DNA of 64,000 nt from Salinimicrobium sediminis (GTDB taxonomy: Bacteria; Bacteroidota; Bacteroidia; Flavobacteriales; Flavobacteriaceae): assembly GCF_900215295.1 (NCBI RefSeq), contig NZ_OCMF01000001.1, positions 992,001 through 1,056,000 on the forward strand. The letters are read 5' to 3'. The position numbers and the translations under genes were made by a program. The notes below the pieces were generated by a model. It had not been told where the DNA came from and did not search any database. It worked only from the letters and a program-made list of their open reading frames with translations. Shown here piece by piece: positions 1 to 8,916 of this stretch. The stretch's first letter is position 1; the number at the start of each line of letters is the position of its first letter.

Positions 1-1152
1 GATAACGCAGAACATGAGCAGCGTGAAACCTATGTGCACCAAAAGTCTTGTTTTCTTCTGACTTTCCTGCTTTCGTTTAGGGATGTTGAGAATATCCACA
101 CAAAAGGAAGTCGTGAGAGCTGTCAAAGCGGAATCTGCACTGGAAAAAGCAGCCGCGATAATTCCGAGTAGAAAGACTATTCCCGCCATGACGCCAAAAT
201 GATTTAGGGCCAGCATAGGGTACAGATCATCTGTACTTTCAGGAATTTCAATTCCCTGATCCAGGGCAAATTTGTAAAGCAAAACTCCTAGTGCAAGGAA
301 AAGAACAGTGGAAAAGAAAAAGGTCAAAGAGAACCAAAAAATGTTCTTTTGAGCATCTGAAGTCTTCTCGATGGTAAGGTTCTTTTGCATTACGTTTTGG
401 TCAAGCCCATTCATAGCGATGGTGATAAAGATCCCTGCCAGAAAGGTCTTAAAGAAATTACGGTCAGACCGCCAGTTCCAGTCAAAGATGGTGGAAAGGT
501 CACTATTGGAAATCACGTTGATAACTTCAGGAGCTTTGAGGTTCATTTGGTCTGTGATCATATAGATACTTATCAAAACTGCCAGCAATAAAAAAGTGGT
601 CTGTAAAGTGTCTGTCCAGACAATAGTTTTGATTCCGCCTCTAAAAGTATACAGCCAAATGAGGGCAATGGTAACAAATACGGTCACATAAAACGGAATT
701 CCAAAGGCGTCAAAAAAAGCAATTTGAAGTACCAGTGCCGCCAGGAACAACCTGAAAGAAGCACCAATAGTTTGGGAGACCAAAAAGAAACCCGAACCCG
801 TGAGATAGGAATTTTGCCCAAACCTGTCTTGCAGATACTGGTAAATGGAAACCAGCTTTAATCTATAGAACAGCGGAATCAACACGAGCGCGATTATGGC
901 ATATCCCACCATATTCCCCATTACGAACTGCAAGTAGGTCCAACCGGAATTTCCAACTTCTCCCGGGACAGATATAAAAGTAACCCCGGAAAGAGTTGCT
1001 CCCACCATACCAAATGCGACCAGGAACCACGGGGATTTCCGGTTGGCGGTAAAGAAGGTTGAATTATCGGCTTTTCGGGAGGTGAAGTGACTTATAGCCA
1101 TCAACAACAGGAAATAACCTGCTATAATGCTAAAGACCAGTAATGGAGTCAT
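1..1152 (-). CDS. Sodium:solute symporter (SSS family), 3' end outside the window
   Basis: Reading the minus strand from an ATG at 1152 gives 384 uninterrupted codons to the window edge, so the C-terminus is missing. The protein starts MTPLLVFSIIAGYFLLLMAI and is a chain of hydrophobic segments. Family hallmarks visible are the early GATLSGVTFISVPG stretch, the TFRGGIKTIVWTDTLQT block, GLDQNVMQKNL and SSADSALTALTTSFCVDIL. SSS proteins import sugars, sialic acid, amino acids or similar solutes together with Na+ across the inner membrane. The gene starts 17 bp after the GHL10 glycosidase gene and shares its strand, so it is probably the last gene of the SusCD-type locus and may carry the released (amino) sugar inward. 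The substrate cannot be read from sequence; the sugar assignment rests on the neighbours. Confidence 0.9.
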   Translation of the reverse strand, partial: MTPLLVFSIIAGYFLLLMAISHFTSRKADNSTFFTANRKSPWFLVAFGMVGATLSGVTFISVPGEVGNSGWTYLQFVMGNMVGYAIIALVLIPLFYRLKLVSIYQYLQDRFGQNSYLTGSGFFLVSQTIGASFRLFLAALVLQIAFFDAFGIPFYVTVFVTIALIWLYTFRGGIKTIVWTDTLQTTFLLLAVLISIYMITDQMNLKAPEVINVISNSDLSTIFDWNWRSDRNFFKTFLAGIFITIAMNGLDQNVMQKNLTIEKTSDAQKNIFWFSLTFFFSTVLFLALGVLLYKFALDQGIEIPESTDDLYPMLALNHFGVMAGIVFLLGIIAAAFSSADSALTALTTSFCVDILNIPKRKQESQKKTRLLVHIGFTLLMFCVI

Positions 1153-1169
1153 AGGTTTAAATTCAAAAA

Positions 1170-2819
1170 TTACAATTTACTATCTATAATGATTTCTTGA
1201 AAAGTGCTTTCATTACCAGTACGGTCAACACTTGTTACAGCAACAGCCTTTAAATAAACCTTCTCACCATTCTTCCTCTCAACGAACCGGCTGAAACTGG
1301 TTTCTATGGTTTTTCTATCGAAGACCTTGTAGCTCCAGGTTTCCCCGTAGCGGAAATAAACGACATATCTAAATCCGTCCCCGGCATTTACCGGAGCAAC
1401 CCAGGTCAATTTTACTGACTGACCTTCAATGGAAGGCACAACAACAGGACTTTCGGGTGCTGAATTATCCAGCCATGGACTTGCGGGTACTAAAGCGGGC
1501 TTTTTATACGGACCTTCAAAAATACTTTTTAGAAGCTCCGGATGTTTAACAAGAGGTCCAATGCTCCAATGAACTACCCCGGGACTCTTTGGCATCATCC
1601 CCCTGGAGATCATGATCTGGTTAATGGTTTCATCGATATTCTTCTCGTCTCCTCCCAAACCTACACTGATGCCGGGCCACAGGTGACGTTTTTTAAAGTT
1701 TTGTGAACTCCACCAACCTAATAACACGGGAAAGCTCTGTCCTTCGGCGTTGATCTTCCAGTACAGCTGAGGAGTGTAGTAATCTATCCAGCCTTCATTA
1801 AGCCATAATTTTGCGTCTGCATAAAGCTTGTCATATTGATCATATCCGGTAACAGATTTTGGGTATCCCGGTCTCCAGATCCCAAAGGGGCTTAATCCGA
1901 ATTTTACCGCCGGTTTTTCAGCTTTTATTTTTTTATAAAGATTCTCAATAAAATCGTTTACATGATATCTACGCCAGTCTGCCCTTGCCAATTTTCCGCC
2001 GGAGGTTTTATATGCTGTCCAACTCTTGTCATCGGGAAAATCTTCTCCGTTGTTATAGGAATCATACGGATAGAAGTAGTCATCAAAATGAATTCCGTCA
2101 AGATCATATCTTTTGATAAGGTCCATAACAACCGCTGTTGAACGTTCTTTTGTGCCTTCTTGTGCAGGATCCATCCACCACATACCGTTCTTTAGCTTTA
2201 CAACAAGCTCAGGATTGGTTTTGATAACCGATCGTTCGCTGATCTCTTTGGAAGAATGGTGTGCACGATAAGGATTCAACCACGCGTGCAATTCCAGGCC
2301 ACGATCATGAGCAGCCTCTATCCAGAAGTGCAAAGGATCATAAAAAGGCTCCGGCGCCTGTCCCTGTTTTCCTGTAAGATAATAGGACCAGGGTTCCAAT
2401 TCACTTTCATAAAGCGCATCGGCTTGAGGACGCACCTGGAAGATTACCGCATTAAAATTATTCTTTTTGAGCATATCCAGGAGAGCAATAGCTTCTCTTT
2501 GCTGTTCCGGAACACTTAAACCGGGCTTACTTGGCCAGTTGATATTGGCCACTGTTGCGACCCACGCTGCACGGAACTCCCTATCGGCCTGCGGAAAATT
2601 TACAGGTTCTTCAATGATCTCCTCTACAACGGCAATTGTATCTGCAGTGGGAACAGGTGCAGGAACTTCCTGCGGTTTTACAGGCTCCTCCGGTTGCGGT
2701 ACTTCGGCAACTTCTGAAGGTTCTTTGGTAGGAGTTGTGGTAGGTTTTGGGGTTTTACAAGCCTGCAACAACAAAAGGAAGCTGCAGCATAAAAGAAAAG
2801 AGATACGAAATACTTTCAT
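1170..2819 (-). CDS. GHL10/DUF187-type glycosidase lipoprotein (DigH/YngK-like)
   Basis: The protein has 549 residues from the ATG at 2819; a longer frame exists, but this start places a lipoprotein signal (MKVFRISFLLCCSFLLLLQACK, lipobox LQAC) at the N-terminus. A Pro/Thr/Glu-rich linker of about 50 residues follows, then a TIM-barrel-like GHL10 domain beginning REFRAAWVATVANINWPSKP, with NAVIFQVRPQADALY, HAWLNPYRAH, DLDGIHFDDYFYPY and a C-terminal fibronectin-III-like segment (residues ~455-545). Characterised relatives such as E. coli DigH (YddW) act on peptidoglycan glycan strands stripped of peptides. As a lipoprotein encoded after SusD it could trim glycans at the cell surface. A hairpin with a U-rich tail separates it from susD, so its expression may differ from the SusCD pair. 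Specificity is inferred from family and context. Confidence 0.88.
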   Translation of the reverse strand: MKVFRISFLLCCSFLLLLQACKTPKPTTTPTKEPSEVAEVPQPEEPVKPQEVPAPVPTADTIAVVEEIIEEPVNFPQADREFRAAWVATVANINWPSKPGLSVPEQQREAIALLDMLKKNNFNAVIFQVRPQADALYESELEPWSYYLTGKQGQAPEPFYDPLHFWIEAAHDRGLELHAWLNPYRAHHSSKEISERSVIKTNPELVVKLKNGMWWMDPAQEGTKERSTAVVMDLIKRYDLDGIHFDDYFYPYDSYNNGEDFPDDKSWTAYKTSGGKLARADWRRYHVNDFIENLYKKIKAEKPAVKFGLSPFGIWRPGYPKSVTGYDQYDKLYADAKLWLNEGWIDYYTPQLYWKINAEGQSFPVLLGWWSSQNFKKRHLWPGISVGLGGDEKNIDETINQIMISRGMMPKSPGVVHWSIGPLVKHPELLKSIFEGPYKKPALVPASPWLDNSAPESPVVVPSIEGQSVKLTWVAPVNAGDGFRYVVYFRYGETWSYKVFDRKTIETSFSRFVERKNGEKVYLKAVAVTSVDRTGNESTFQEIIIDSKL

Positions 2820-2868
2820 TTTTGAGGGGGTGTAAGGGATAAGGGATAGGCAACGCAAAAAATTTATA

Positions 2869-2902
2869 AAAAATTGCCCCCCAGGCTTTCACCTAAGGGG
2901 GC
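2869..2902 (-). terminator. Intrinsic terminator/attenuator between susD and the GHL10 gene
   Basis: On the minus strand a GC-rich stem (GCCCCC/GGGGGC, 2876-2881 with 2897-2902) is followed by a T-rich run. It lies directly after the susD stop and before the next gene of the same direction, so it probably ends part of the transcripts and lets some through. Confidence 0.6.
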
Positions 2903-2931
2903 TAATTTATTCTTAAAACCGGCAGGTTTTT

Positions 2932-4680
2932 TTACCAGCCCGGATTTTGTTCCAAATTCACCCCTTGATCTGCATATAGCTTAATTTGATCTAGTGGTAA
3001 AGGACTTAAATACACCCTTGGGTCATCGAAAATTCTCTGAACTTCGGGAGAAGATGCAGGAACTATATATCCCTGAGTTGCGGTTGCAGGCAACCTGTTT
3101 CCTTCGGCATCGGCTAAATGTATTGCTGTAAGATTCGCATCAGGATACTGCGCCTGAAGAACTTCTTTATCTATCCAGGCTCCCATATTAATCGGATAGT
3201 TTTCAATGGTATCAACGTAGTGGTACTTACCCCAACGTCTTAGATCATCATTTCTGAAGCCTTCCATCATTAATTCCACACGACGCTCTCTTCGAATTTC
3301 CCAGATAATTGCAGGAACATCCGGATCTCTGTCTGGATCGTCATAGGTCTGTCCGTTAACCGCTGGCATATCCCCCACAACCTGAAGGTCCGGTAGGTCT
3401 ACTTCTGGTCTTGAACGTAGAACATTGATTGATTTATCAAGATCGGCCTGGGTGAAAGCAGGACCTCCAAGAGTGGCTAATTCGGCCGCAGCTTCAGCAT
3501 AATTGATGAGTACTTCTCCGTAACGAATGATCGGCGCATCTGTAGGGTTAAGGTTTGAACTACCAATTGGATCATCGGCAATCTCCTCGTTTAGGAATTT
3601 ATGTACTGCAACACCCGAAGTTGAATATCTGGAACTGGTTTGGTTCACTCTTAACTCATAAGGAACAAAGGTTTCAGACATTCTTCCGTCTCTGTTAGCG
3701 AATAACTCTTCCACCCCGTGATCTCCTTCATATAATGGTGAAAGTTCAATAGGTAGACCGTCTTCAGCTAAATAAACATCAAGAGCATCTTTTGAAGGTC
3801 CTGTTTGAGGCTCCTTGTTGTTGTAACTGTTAAGCGCGTGAGTTAATACTCCTTCTTCATACTCTCTGTAAAGAATAACTTCAGGATTTCCCGCAAGGCT
3901 TAAAGAGTTGAAAACTGAACGATAATCTCCCAGAGAGAACTGTCCGCTTTCGATCACTTCATTTGCAGCCCATTTTGCAGCTTCTAAATATTTAGCAGCT
4001 CTTTGGGTGTCTCCTTCGTTGTACTTTTGCCAGGTGCCTTCGAAGAGGAAGATTCGTGACATGAAAGCAAGAACAACACTGCGGTCAACCATTTGTTGCT
4101 CATTCTCAACATTTTCTCTCACATGCTCGGCAGCATACTGCATATCCTCCAATACCTTGTCCATAACGAAACCGCGGGGATCACGTGGGCGATACAGGTT
4201 ATCTATATCGTCCTCGGCGATTTCCTCACCATACCATGGCACATCTCCAAAACGGCTTACAAGATCATGGTATTCAAGGGCCCTAAAGAACCTTCCTATA
4301 CCTGTCCAATGAGCGGTAGCTTCCTCATCCATATCAACAAGATCGATCCTGTCAATAAAGATGTTAGCTTTCCTTACCCATGCAAAACTCCAACCTCCAC
4401 CTGATGCCGGGGCAACTTTTGGGAACTGAGCTGGCGCCGATGGGGCAAAATCATCGTTTAATACTTCCCCTGAAAAATAATCTCCCCAGGTATAGCTGGA
4501 TCCATAGCCCACAAAATATGCAGGGTAGAAGCCGTAAGCAAAAGTCTCAACATTTTCTTCTGAAGTCCAGTAACCCGGATCTTCAAACTGGTTTGTGGGC
4601 GGCACATCCAGGAAGTCTTTTTCACAGCCTATAATTCCAAGGGCCAGAAAAAGCATTAAATATAATTTCGTAGTCTTCAT
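2932..4680 (-). CDS. SusD/RagB family surface glycan-binding lipoprotein
   Basis: The 582-residue protein starts with a lipoprotein signal (MKTTKLYLMLFLALGIIGCEKDF, Cys at residue 19). SusD-family features include the N-terminal DVPPTNQFEDPGYWTSEENV, the helical middle (FFRALEYHDLVSRFGDVPWY) and the C-terminal RRERRVELMMEGFRNDDLRRWG block near residue 470, where the family's signature WEIRRERR... lies. SusD proteins sit on the outer face of the outer membrane as a lid on their SusC partner and hand it oligomeric substrates. The gene follows susC by 18 bp, so the two are co-transcribed and probably form one complex. The ligand is unknown; neighbours argue for amino-sugar glycans. Confidence 0.95.
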   Translation of the reverse strand: MKTTKLYLMLFLALGIIGCEKDFLDVPPTNQFEDPGYWTSEENVETFAYGFYPAYFVGYGSSYTWGDYFSGEVLNDDFAPSAPAQFPKVAPASGGGWSFAWVRKANIFIDRIDLVDMDEEATAHWTGIGRFFRALEYHDLVSRFGDVPWYGEEIAEDDIDNLYRPRDPRGFVMDKVLEDMQYAAEHVRENVENEQQMVDRSVVLAFMSRIFLFEGTWQKYNEGDTQRAAKYLEAAKWAANEVIESGQFSLGDYRSVFNSLSLAGNPEVILYREYEEGVLTHALNSYNNKEPQTGPSKDALDVYLAEDGLPIELSPLYEGDHGVEELFANRDGRMSETFVPYELRVNQTSSRYSTSGVAVHKFLNEEIADDPIGSSNLNPTDAPIIRYGEVLINYAEAAAELATLGGPAFTQADLDKSINVLRSRPEVDLPDLQVVGDMPAVNGQTYDDPDRDPDVPAIIWEIRRERRVELMMEGFRNDDLRRWGKYHYVDTIENYPINMGAWIDKEVLQAQYPDANLTAIHLADAEGNRLPATATQGYIVPASSPEVQRIFDDPRVYLSPLPLDQIKLYADQGVNLEQNPGW

Positions 4681-4699
4681 ACTTCTTTTAATTTTTTAT

Positions 4700-7600
4700 T
4701 TACAACGACACTTGAACTCCAAAAGAAAGGTTTCTACGGAATGGGTACACCCGTCCAAAAGTGTTTGGATCATTTAGACCGGCAGTGGTATAATCCACTT
4801 CAGGATCTAACGGCATGTCTAAATTATCCCATTCAAATAGGTTTTCTCCACTAAAGTAAACTCTAAACTGGTTGATCCCGAAGCTCTCTGTAATACTACC
4901 CGGTAGAGAGTAACCTACAGTAAGGTTCTTCATTCTAAGATATGACATATCCTGAAGGTAACGGGTTTGCGGCATAAAGTTTCTGATAGTGTTAGACTGT
5001 GACTGGTCAGTCGGTCTTGGATAGAAGGCATCTGTATTTTCAGGTGTCCAGTAGTCAAGTTGATGATCATACCATCCTTCATTATAACGGTATCCAGGGA
5101 TTACCACTGGTCCGTTTGCCCACATATCTCTTTTTCCAACTCCCTGCATGAATACGCTCATGTCAAAACCTTTCCAGTCTGCAGCAATTCTGAAGCCATA
5201 CTGCCAACGCGGAGTGGTGTTTCCTATCACTTTCATGTCTCCGGAATCTCCAACAGTTTCTGTTCCATAGTTGATCACTCCATCCCCATTTAGATCACGG
5301 TATTTCACATCCCCGGGACCATACTGGAACCAGCTGTTCTCATAAAGTTCCTGAGAAGGGATTCCTGCTACAGGAGTGCCATCGGCATTGAAGTCGCTTT
5401 CCTGGAATAACCTGTCGGTTTCATAACCCCAGATCTCACCAAGTTTCTTTCCTTCATAGTATCCATAGATCCTCATTGTAGTATTGGCAAATTTGGTGAT
5501 CTCTTCCTCGTAATCAGTTAGAGTTGCAGTGGCACTAATGTTTAATCCATTATCGAAAGAATGTTTAAAATCGGCTGCAATTTCAAAACCGGTAGTAGTC
5601 AACTCTCCAAAGTTTCTTTTTGGAGCTCCTGTTCCAAATGAACTTGGAAGAGTTACACCTTCACTGTGCATATCGCTAACCACTCTTTCATACCAGTCAA
5701 AGCTAATACCAAGCCTGTTCTCAAAGAATCTTGCATCAACTCCAAGGTCAAGGGTGGTAACAGTTTCCCATGTTAAACTGGCGGGTTGTGCAGGAGGAGT
5801 TCCTACAGTAACCTGGTTGGTACCATCTATTACCCATCCTGAGTTGTAAGGATTCATGATCCTGTAAATATTTCCGAGTCCGGCGTTAGGATTCCCCAAT
5901 TCACCCCAGGATCCTCTAATCTTTAAGAAAGAAAGGTATGGATCAGCAAAATCCATGTAATCCTCTTCAGTAAGTATATAACCGGCAGAGAATGATGGGA
6001 AGAAAGCCCATTTTTCATCTGCAGACAAGCGGGAAGCTCCGTCATAACGGCCGTTTAGCTCAAGAAGGAATTTGTTCTGGAAAGCGTAGTTAATTCTTCC
6101 GAAGAAACCAAAATTTCTCCATTTGTTACGGTCTCCGTCCACGTATTGATCTCCGGTTGCCAAATCTAATTCCCCCATATTAGGATCAATAAGATTTCTT
6201 CTTTGGGAAGAGTGGAACCAATATTCATATTCCTCATAGTCACCCCCGGCAATTACTTTGAAGTCATGATCTTCACCTAAGAGTTTATTGTAGGTAGCAA
6301 AGGCCTTAGCAGTGTTACGGTTGCTCCAGTTCGAGTTGTACTGAACTCTGTTATAAGCAGAGCTGCTATAAGGCTCGTAAACAAGATTTGCACCTGTAGC
6401 CCAGAAGTTATAAGCGGAAAGTACTCCTCCCACCATATAATCATGTCCCTCATTGCGGTCATGAGTATAATCAAAATCAACAGAAAGATCTTCAATAGGA
6501 GTTAATGTTCCTCCTAAAGTAATTCTGGTCATATTATCTGTATACTCATTCATTTTCGCCTGTTCTACTTCAGAAATATGGTTTCTGAAAGGATGTCCTT
6601 CATAAGTTCCATATGGATAGGATGCAGGCCACCTGGTCACATAGTACCATGGGTCATAAGTGGCGCTTGAGAAATAGAAAGGCTGGGTGGTCAAAGAGCT
6701 ATTGTACTGAATATTTGCTCTCGTTGAGAACCAGTCTGTAATAGAAGAGTTAACGCTAAGGTTTACGTTATACCTGTTGTATTCATCAGGATTTGTTTTT
6801 AAAACCCCAACCTGGTCAAGGTATCCTAACCCAAGATAGTAGTTTGTATTTTCACTACCACCGGAAACTGAAAGGTCATGTTTTTGTTGAGGAGTCCATT
6901 CCTTTACGAACAGGTCCATTGCATCCCAGGAGCGGTAGAAGAATAAACGACCATCCCTGATCTCGAAGTCACGTCCAAGCACCATTTCGGGTCCAAGATC
7001 CTGACCTCCATATTGCTGCTCCCACTCTCTCATTTTTTGAACTGCAAGATCATCAAAGTACATTCCCACTGTACCAAAAGAAGGAAGATCGGGGATCCTT
7101 CTTCTTACCGCTGCAAGAGCCATTTCTGCACCTTCGGCTGCAGGCGCAATTTTGGGCATAGTGGTAGGAGTCTGCCAGCTAAAGTTATTGGAATATGAAA
7201 CTGTAGGTGCAGTATTTCTTTTACCTTTTTTGGTAGTAATAAGAATTACCCCCCAGGTTCCACGGGCTCCATATATAGAGGTGGAAGCTGCATCCTTAAG
7301 TACAGATATATTCTCAATGTCCTGTGGGTTGATCATATTAAGGTTTGGCACCTCTACGTTGTCTACAAGAATTAGAGGTTCAGCTCCCCCTGCAGTTCCC
7401 AATGTTCCTACGTTACCACGGAGTTTAATGATAGGATTATCTCCAATTTGACCACTCGGTGCAGTAATGGTAAGACCCGGTGTTGTTCCCTGTAAACCAC
7501 GGGCAACATCGGTAATTGGTCTGGCTTCAAGAACTTCGGTATCCACTGTGGATACAGCACCGGTAAGATTTGCCCTTTTTTGAACCCCATATCCAACAAC

Positions 7601-7921
7601 AACGACCTCATCAAGATCCTGTACGTCATTTTCCATGGTTACCTGGATAGTACTTCTTCCATTGACAGGAATTTCCTGGGTCCGGAATCCAACATATGAA
7701 AATACTAATACAGGATTTGTTCCGGAAACATTTAAAGTGTATTCCCCTTCAAAATCTGTAATAGTACCCACTGTAGTGTCTTTCTGATAAACAGACACCC
7801 CCGGAATTGGCATTCCAGATTCGTCGAGAACTTGTCCTGAAACCTCTATCCCCTGCGCAAACGATTTCGAAAATGCGCCTAAAATAAAGAAAACAAGAAG
7901 CAGATGTAATTTTCTTCTCAT
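4700..7921 (-). CDS. SusC/RagA family TonB-dependent outer-membrane transporter
   Basis: The protein has 1073 residues, normal for SusC. It has a signal peptide (cleavage near ...KSFAQ, residue 23), a carboxypeptidase-regulatory-like beta-sandwich (GIEVSGQVLDESGMPIPGVSV onward, residues ~23-100), a plug with the usual DEVVVVGYGVQKRANLTGAV and ASTSIYGARGTWGVILITT segments, and a long beta-barrel ending FRRNLSFGVQVSL. It has no STN domain at the N-terminus, so it is unlikely to signal to an anti-sigma factor. With SusD it should import oligosaccharides using TonB energy. A 165-bp gap lies upstream, between it and murQ, which is room for its own promoter, although I saw no convincing TAnnTTTG box there. 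Confidence 0.97.
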   Translation of the reverse strand: MRRKLHLLLVFFILGAFSKSFAQGIEVSGQVLDESGMPIPGVSVYQKDTTVGTITDFEGEYTLNVSGTNPVLVFSYVGFRTQEIPVNGRSTIQVTMENDVQDLDEVVVVGYGVQKRANLTGAVSTVDTEVLEARPITDVARGLQGTTPGLTITAPSGQIGDNPIIKLRGNVGTLGTAGGAEPLILVDNVEVPNLNMINPQDIENISVLKDAASTSIYGARGTWGVILITTKKGKRNTAPTVSYSNNFSWQTPTTMPKIAPAAEGAEMALAAVRRRIPDLPSFGTVGMYFDDLAVQKMREWEQQYGGQDLGPEMVLGRDFEIRDGRLFFYRSWDAMDLFVKEWTPQQKHDLSVSGGSENTNYYLGLGYLDQVGVLKTNPDEYNRYNVNLSVNSSITDWFSTRANIQYNSSLTTQPFYFSSATYDPWYYVTRWPASYPYGTYEGHPFRNHISEVEQAKMNEYTDNMTRITLGGTLTPIEDLSVDFDYTHDRNEGHDYMVGGVLSAYNFWATGANLVYEPYSSSAYNRVQYNSNWSNRNTAKAFATYNKLLGEDHDFKVIAGGDYEEYEYWFHSSQRRNLIDPNMGELDLATGDQYVDGDRNKWRNFGFFGRINYAFQNKFLLELNGRYDGASRLSADEKWAFFPSFSAGYILTEEDYMDFADPYLSFLKIRGSWGELGNPNAGLGNIYRIMNPYNSGWVIDGTNQVTVGTPPAQPASLTWETVTTLDLGVDARFFENRLGISFDWYERVVSDMHSEGVTLPSSFGTGAPKRNFGELTTTGFEIAADFKHSFDNGLNISATATLTDYEEEITKFANTTMRIYGYYEGKKLGEIWGYETDRLFQESDFNADGTPVAGIPSQELYENSWFQYGPGDVKYRDLNGDGVINYGTETVGDSGDMKVIGNTTPRWQYGFRIAADWKGFDMSVFMQGVGKRDMWANGPVVIPGYRYNEGWYDHQLDYWTPENTDAFYPRPTDQSQSNTIRNFMPQTRYLQDMSYLRMKNLTVGYSLPGSITESFGINQFRVYFSGENLFEWDNLDMPLDPEVDYTTAGLNDPNTFGRVYPFRRNLSFGVQVSL

Positions 7922-8086
7922 GATTAAATTTTGATTAAATGGTCAATTTTTGGTGTAATTATTAAAAGTGTGAGCAAGATAAAGGAATTTATTCTAAGAA
8001 TAAAAATCTTTGTTAAAATAAATGTGTGATCTCTACATGACTTAAATGAAATTTTTATAAAAGTTTAAGGTAAGTAACATTTAAAG

Positions 8087-8905
8087 CTAATCTCTGCCAC
8101 CCATGAATCTTAAAACTTTCCGAACACTCTTATGCTCCTCCAAAAGAGTTGAAGCTTCTTTTTCGCTGACATTCAGTTCTTCCATGATCATTTTTATGCC
8201 GCGGTTCACAAGTTTTTTGTTCGATAGTTGCATGTCTACCATTTTATTTCCTTTTACCCGCCCCATTTTGATCATACTGCTTGTAGAGATCATATTGAGC
8301 ACCAATTTTTGTGCGGTGCCAGACTTCATCCTGGTACTTCCCGTTACAAATTCCGGCCCCACCACAACTTCAATTGGAAATTCTACTTCTGCACCAAGGG
8401 TACTGCCGGCGTTACAGGTAACACAGCCCGTAGCTATTCCTTCCTTCCTGGCTCTTTTTACTCCTCCAATGACATAAGGAGTGGTGCCCGAAGCCGCAAT
8501 ACCCACCAATACATCTTTTTTACTGATGTGGAACTTTTCAAGATCTTTCCATGCCTGTTCAGGGTCATCTTCAGCATTTTCTACCGCGTGTCTAAGAGCG
8601 TGATCTCCGCCGGCTATTAAGCCGATTACCCAATCTTCTGAAACTCCGAAAGTCGGAGGGCACTCCGAAGCATCAAGAACCCCAAGTCTGCCGCTTGTAC
8701 CGGCACCAATATAGAACAGTCTGCCGCCTTCCTGCATCCTGGATACAATAACATCAACCAGTTTTTCAATAGCAGGCAACTGCTTTTCTACTGCCAGAGG
8801 AACAGATTTATCTTCGGTGTTAATATTCTCAAGTAATTCCCGGGTGCTCATTTTCTCAAGATGATCATAGTTCGATGATCTCTCGGTTGTTGGTTTATTT
8901 TCCAT
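8087..8905 (-). CDS. murQ: N-acetylmuramic acid 6-phosphate etherase MurQ
   Basis: This cytoplasmic enzyme of 272 residues cleaves the D-lactyl ether of MurNAc-6-phosphate to give GlcNAc-6-phosphate and D-lactate, the defining step of MurNAc recovery. The SIS-domain signature LFYIGAGTSGRLGVLDASEC PPTFG (around residues 84-107) is intact, as are IAASGTTPYVIGG and TGSTRMKSGTAQKLVLN, the second sugar-phosphate binding block. The length is slightly short of the usual ~300, but both ends look complete. It sits 11 bp downstream of the GH20 gene and upstream of susC, which ties the locus to peptidoglycan sugars. No MurK- or AnmK-type kinase gene is in the window, so the source of MurNAc-6-phosphate is either the nearby ROK kinase or an enzyme encoded elsewhere. 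Confidence 0.95.
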   Translation of the reverse strand: MENKPTTERSSNYDHLEKMSTRELLENINTEDKSVPLAVEKQLPAIEKLVDVIVSRMQEGGRLFYIGAGTSGRLGVLDASECPPTFGVSEDWVIGLIAGGDHALRHAVENAEDDPEQAWKDLEKFHISKKDVLVGIAASGTTPYVIGGVKRARKEGIATGCVTCNAGSTLGAEVEFPIEVVVGPEFVTGSTRMKSGTAQKLVLNMISTSSMIKMGRVKGNKMVDMQLSNKKLVNRGIKMIMEELNVSEKEASTLLEEHKSVRKVLRFMGGRD

Positions 8906-8916
8906 AGCTCTTTATT

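Noticed and set aside
4181-4190. CACGTG in susD as a parS site
   Set aside because: The flanking bases (GGGATCACGTGGGCG) do not resemble the 16-bp consensus.
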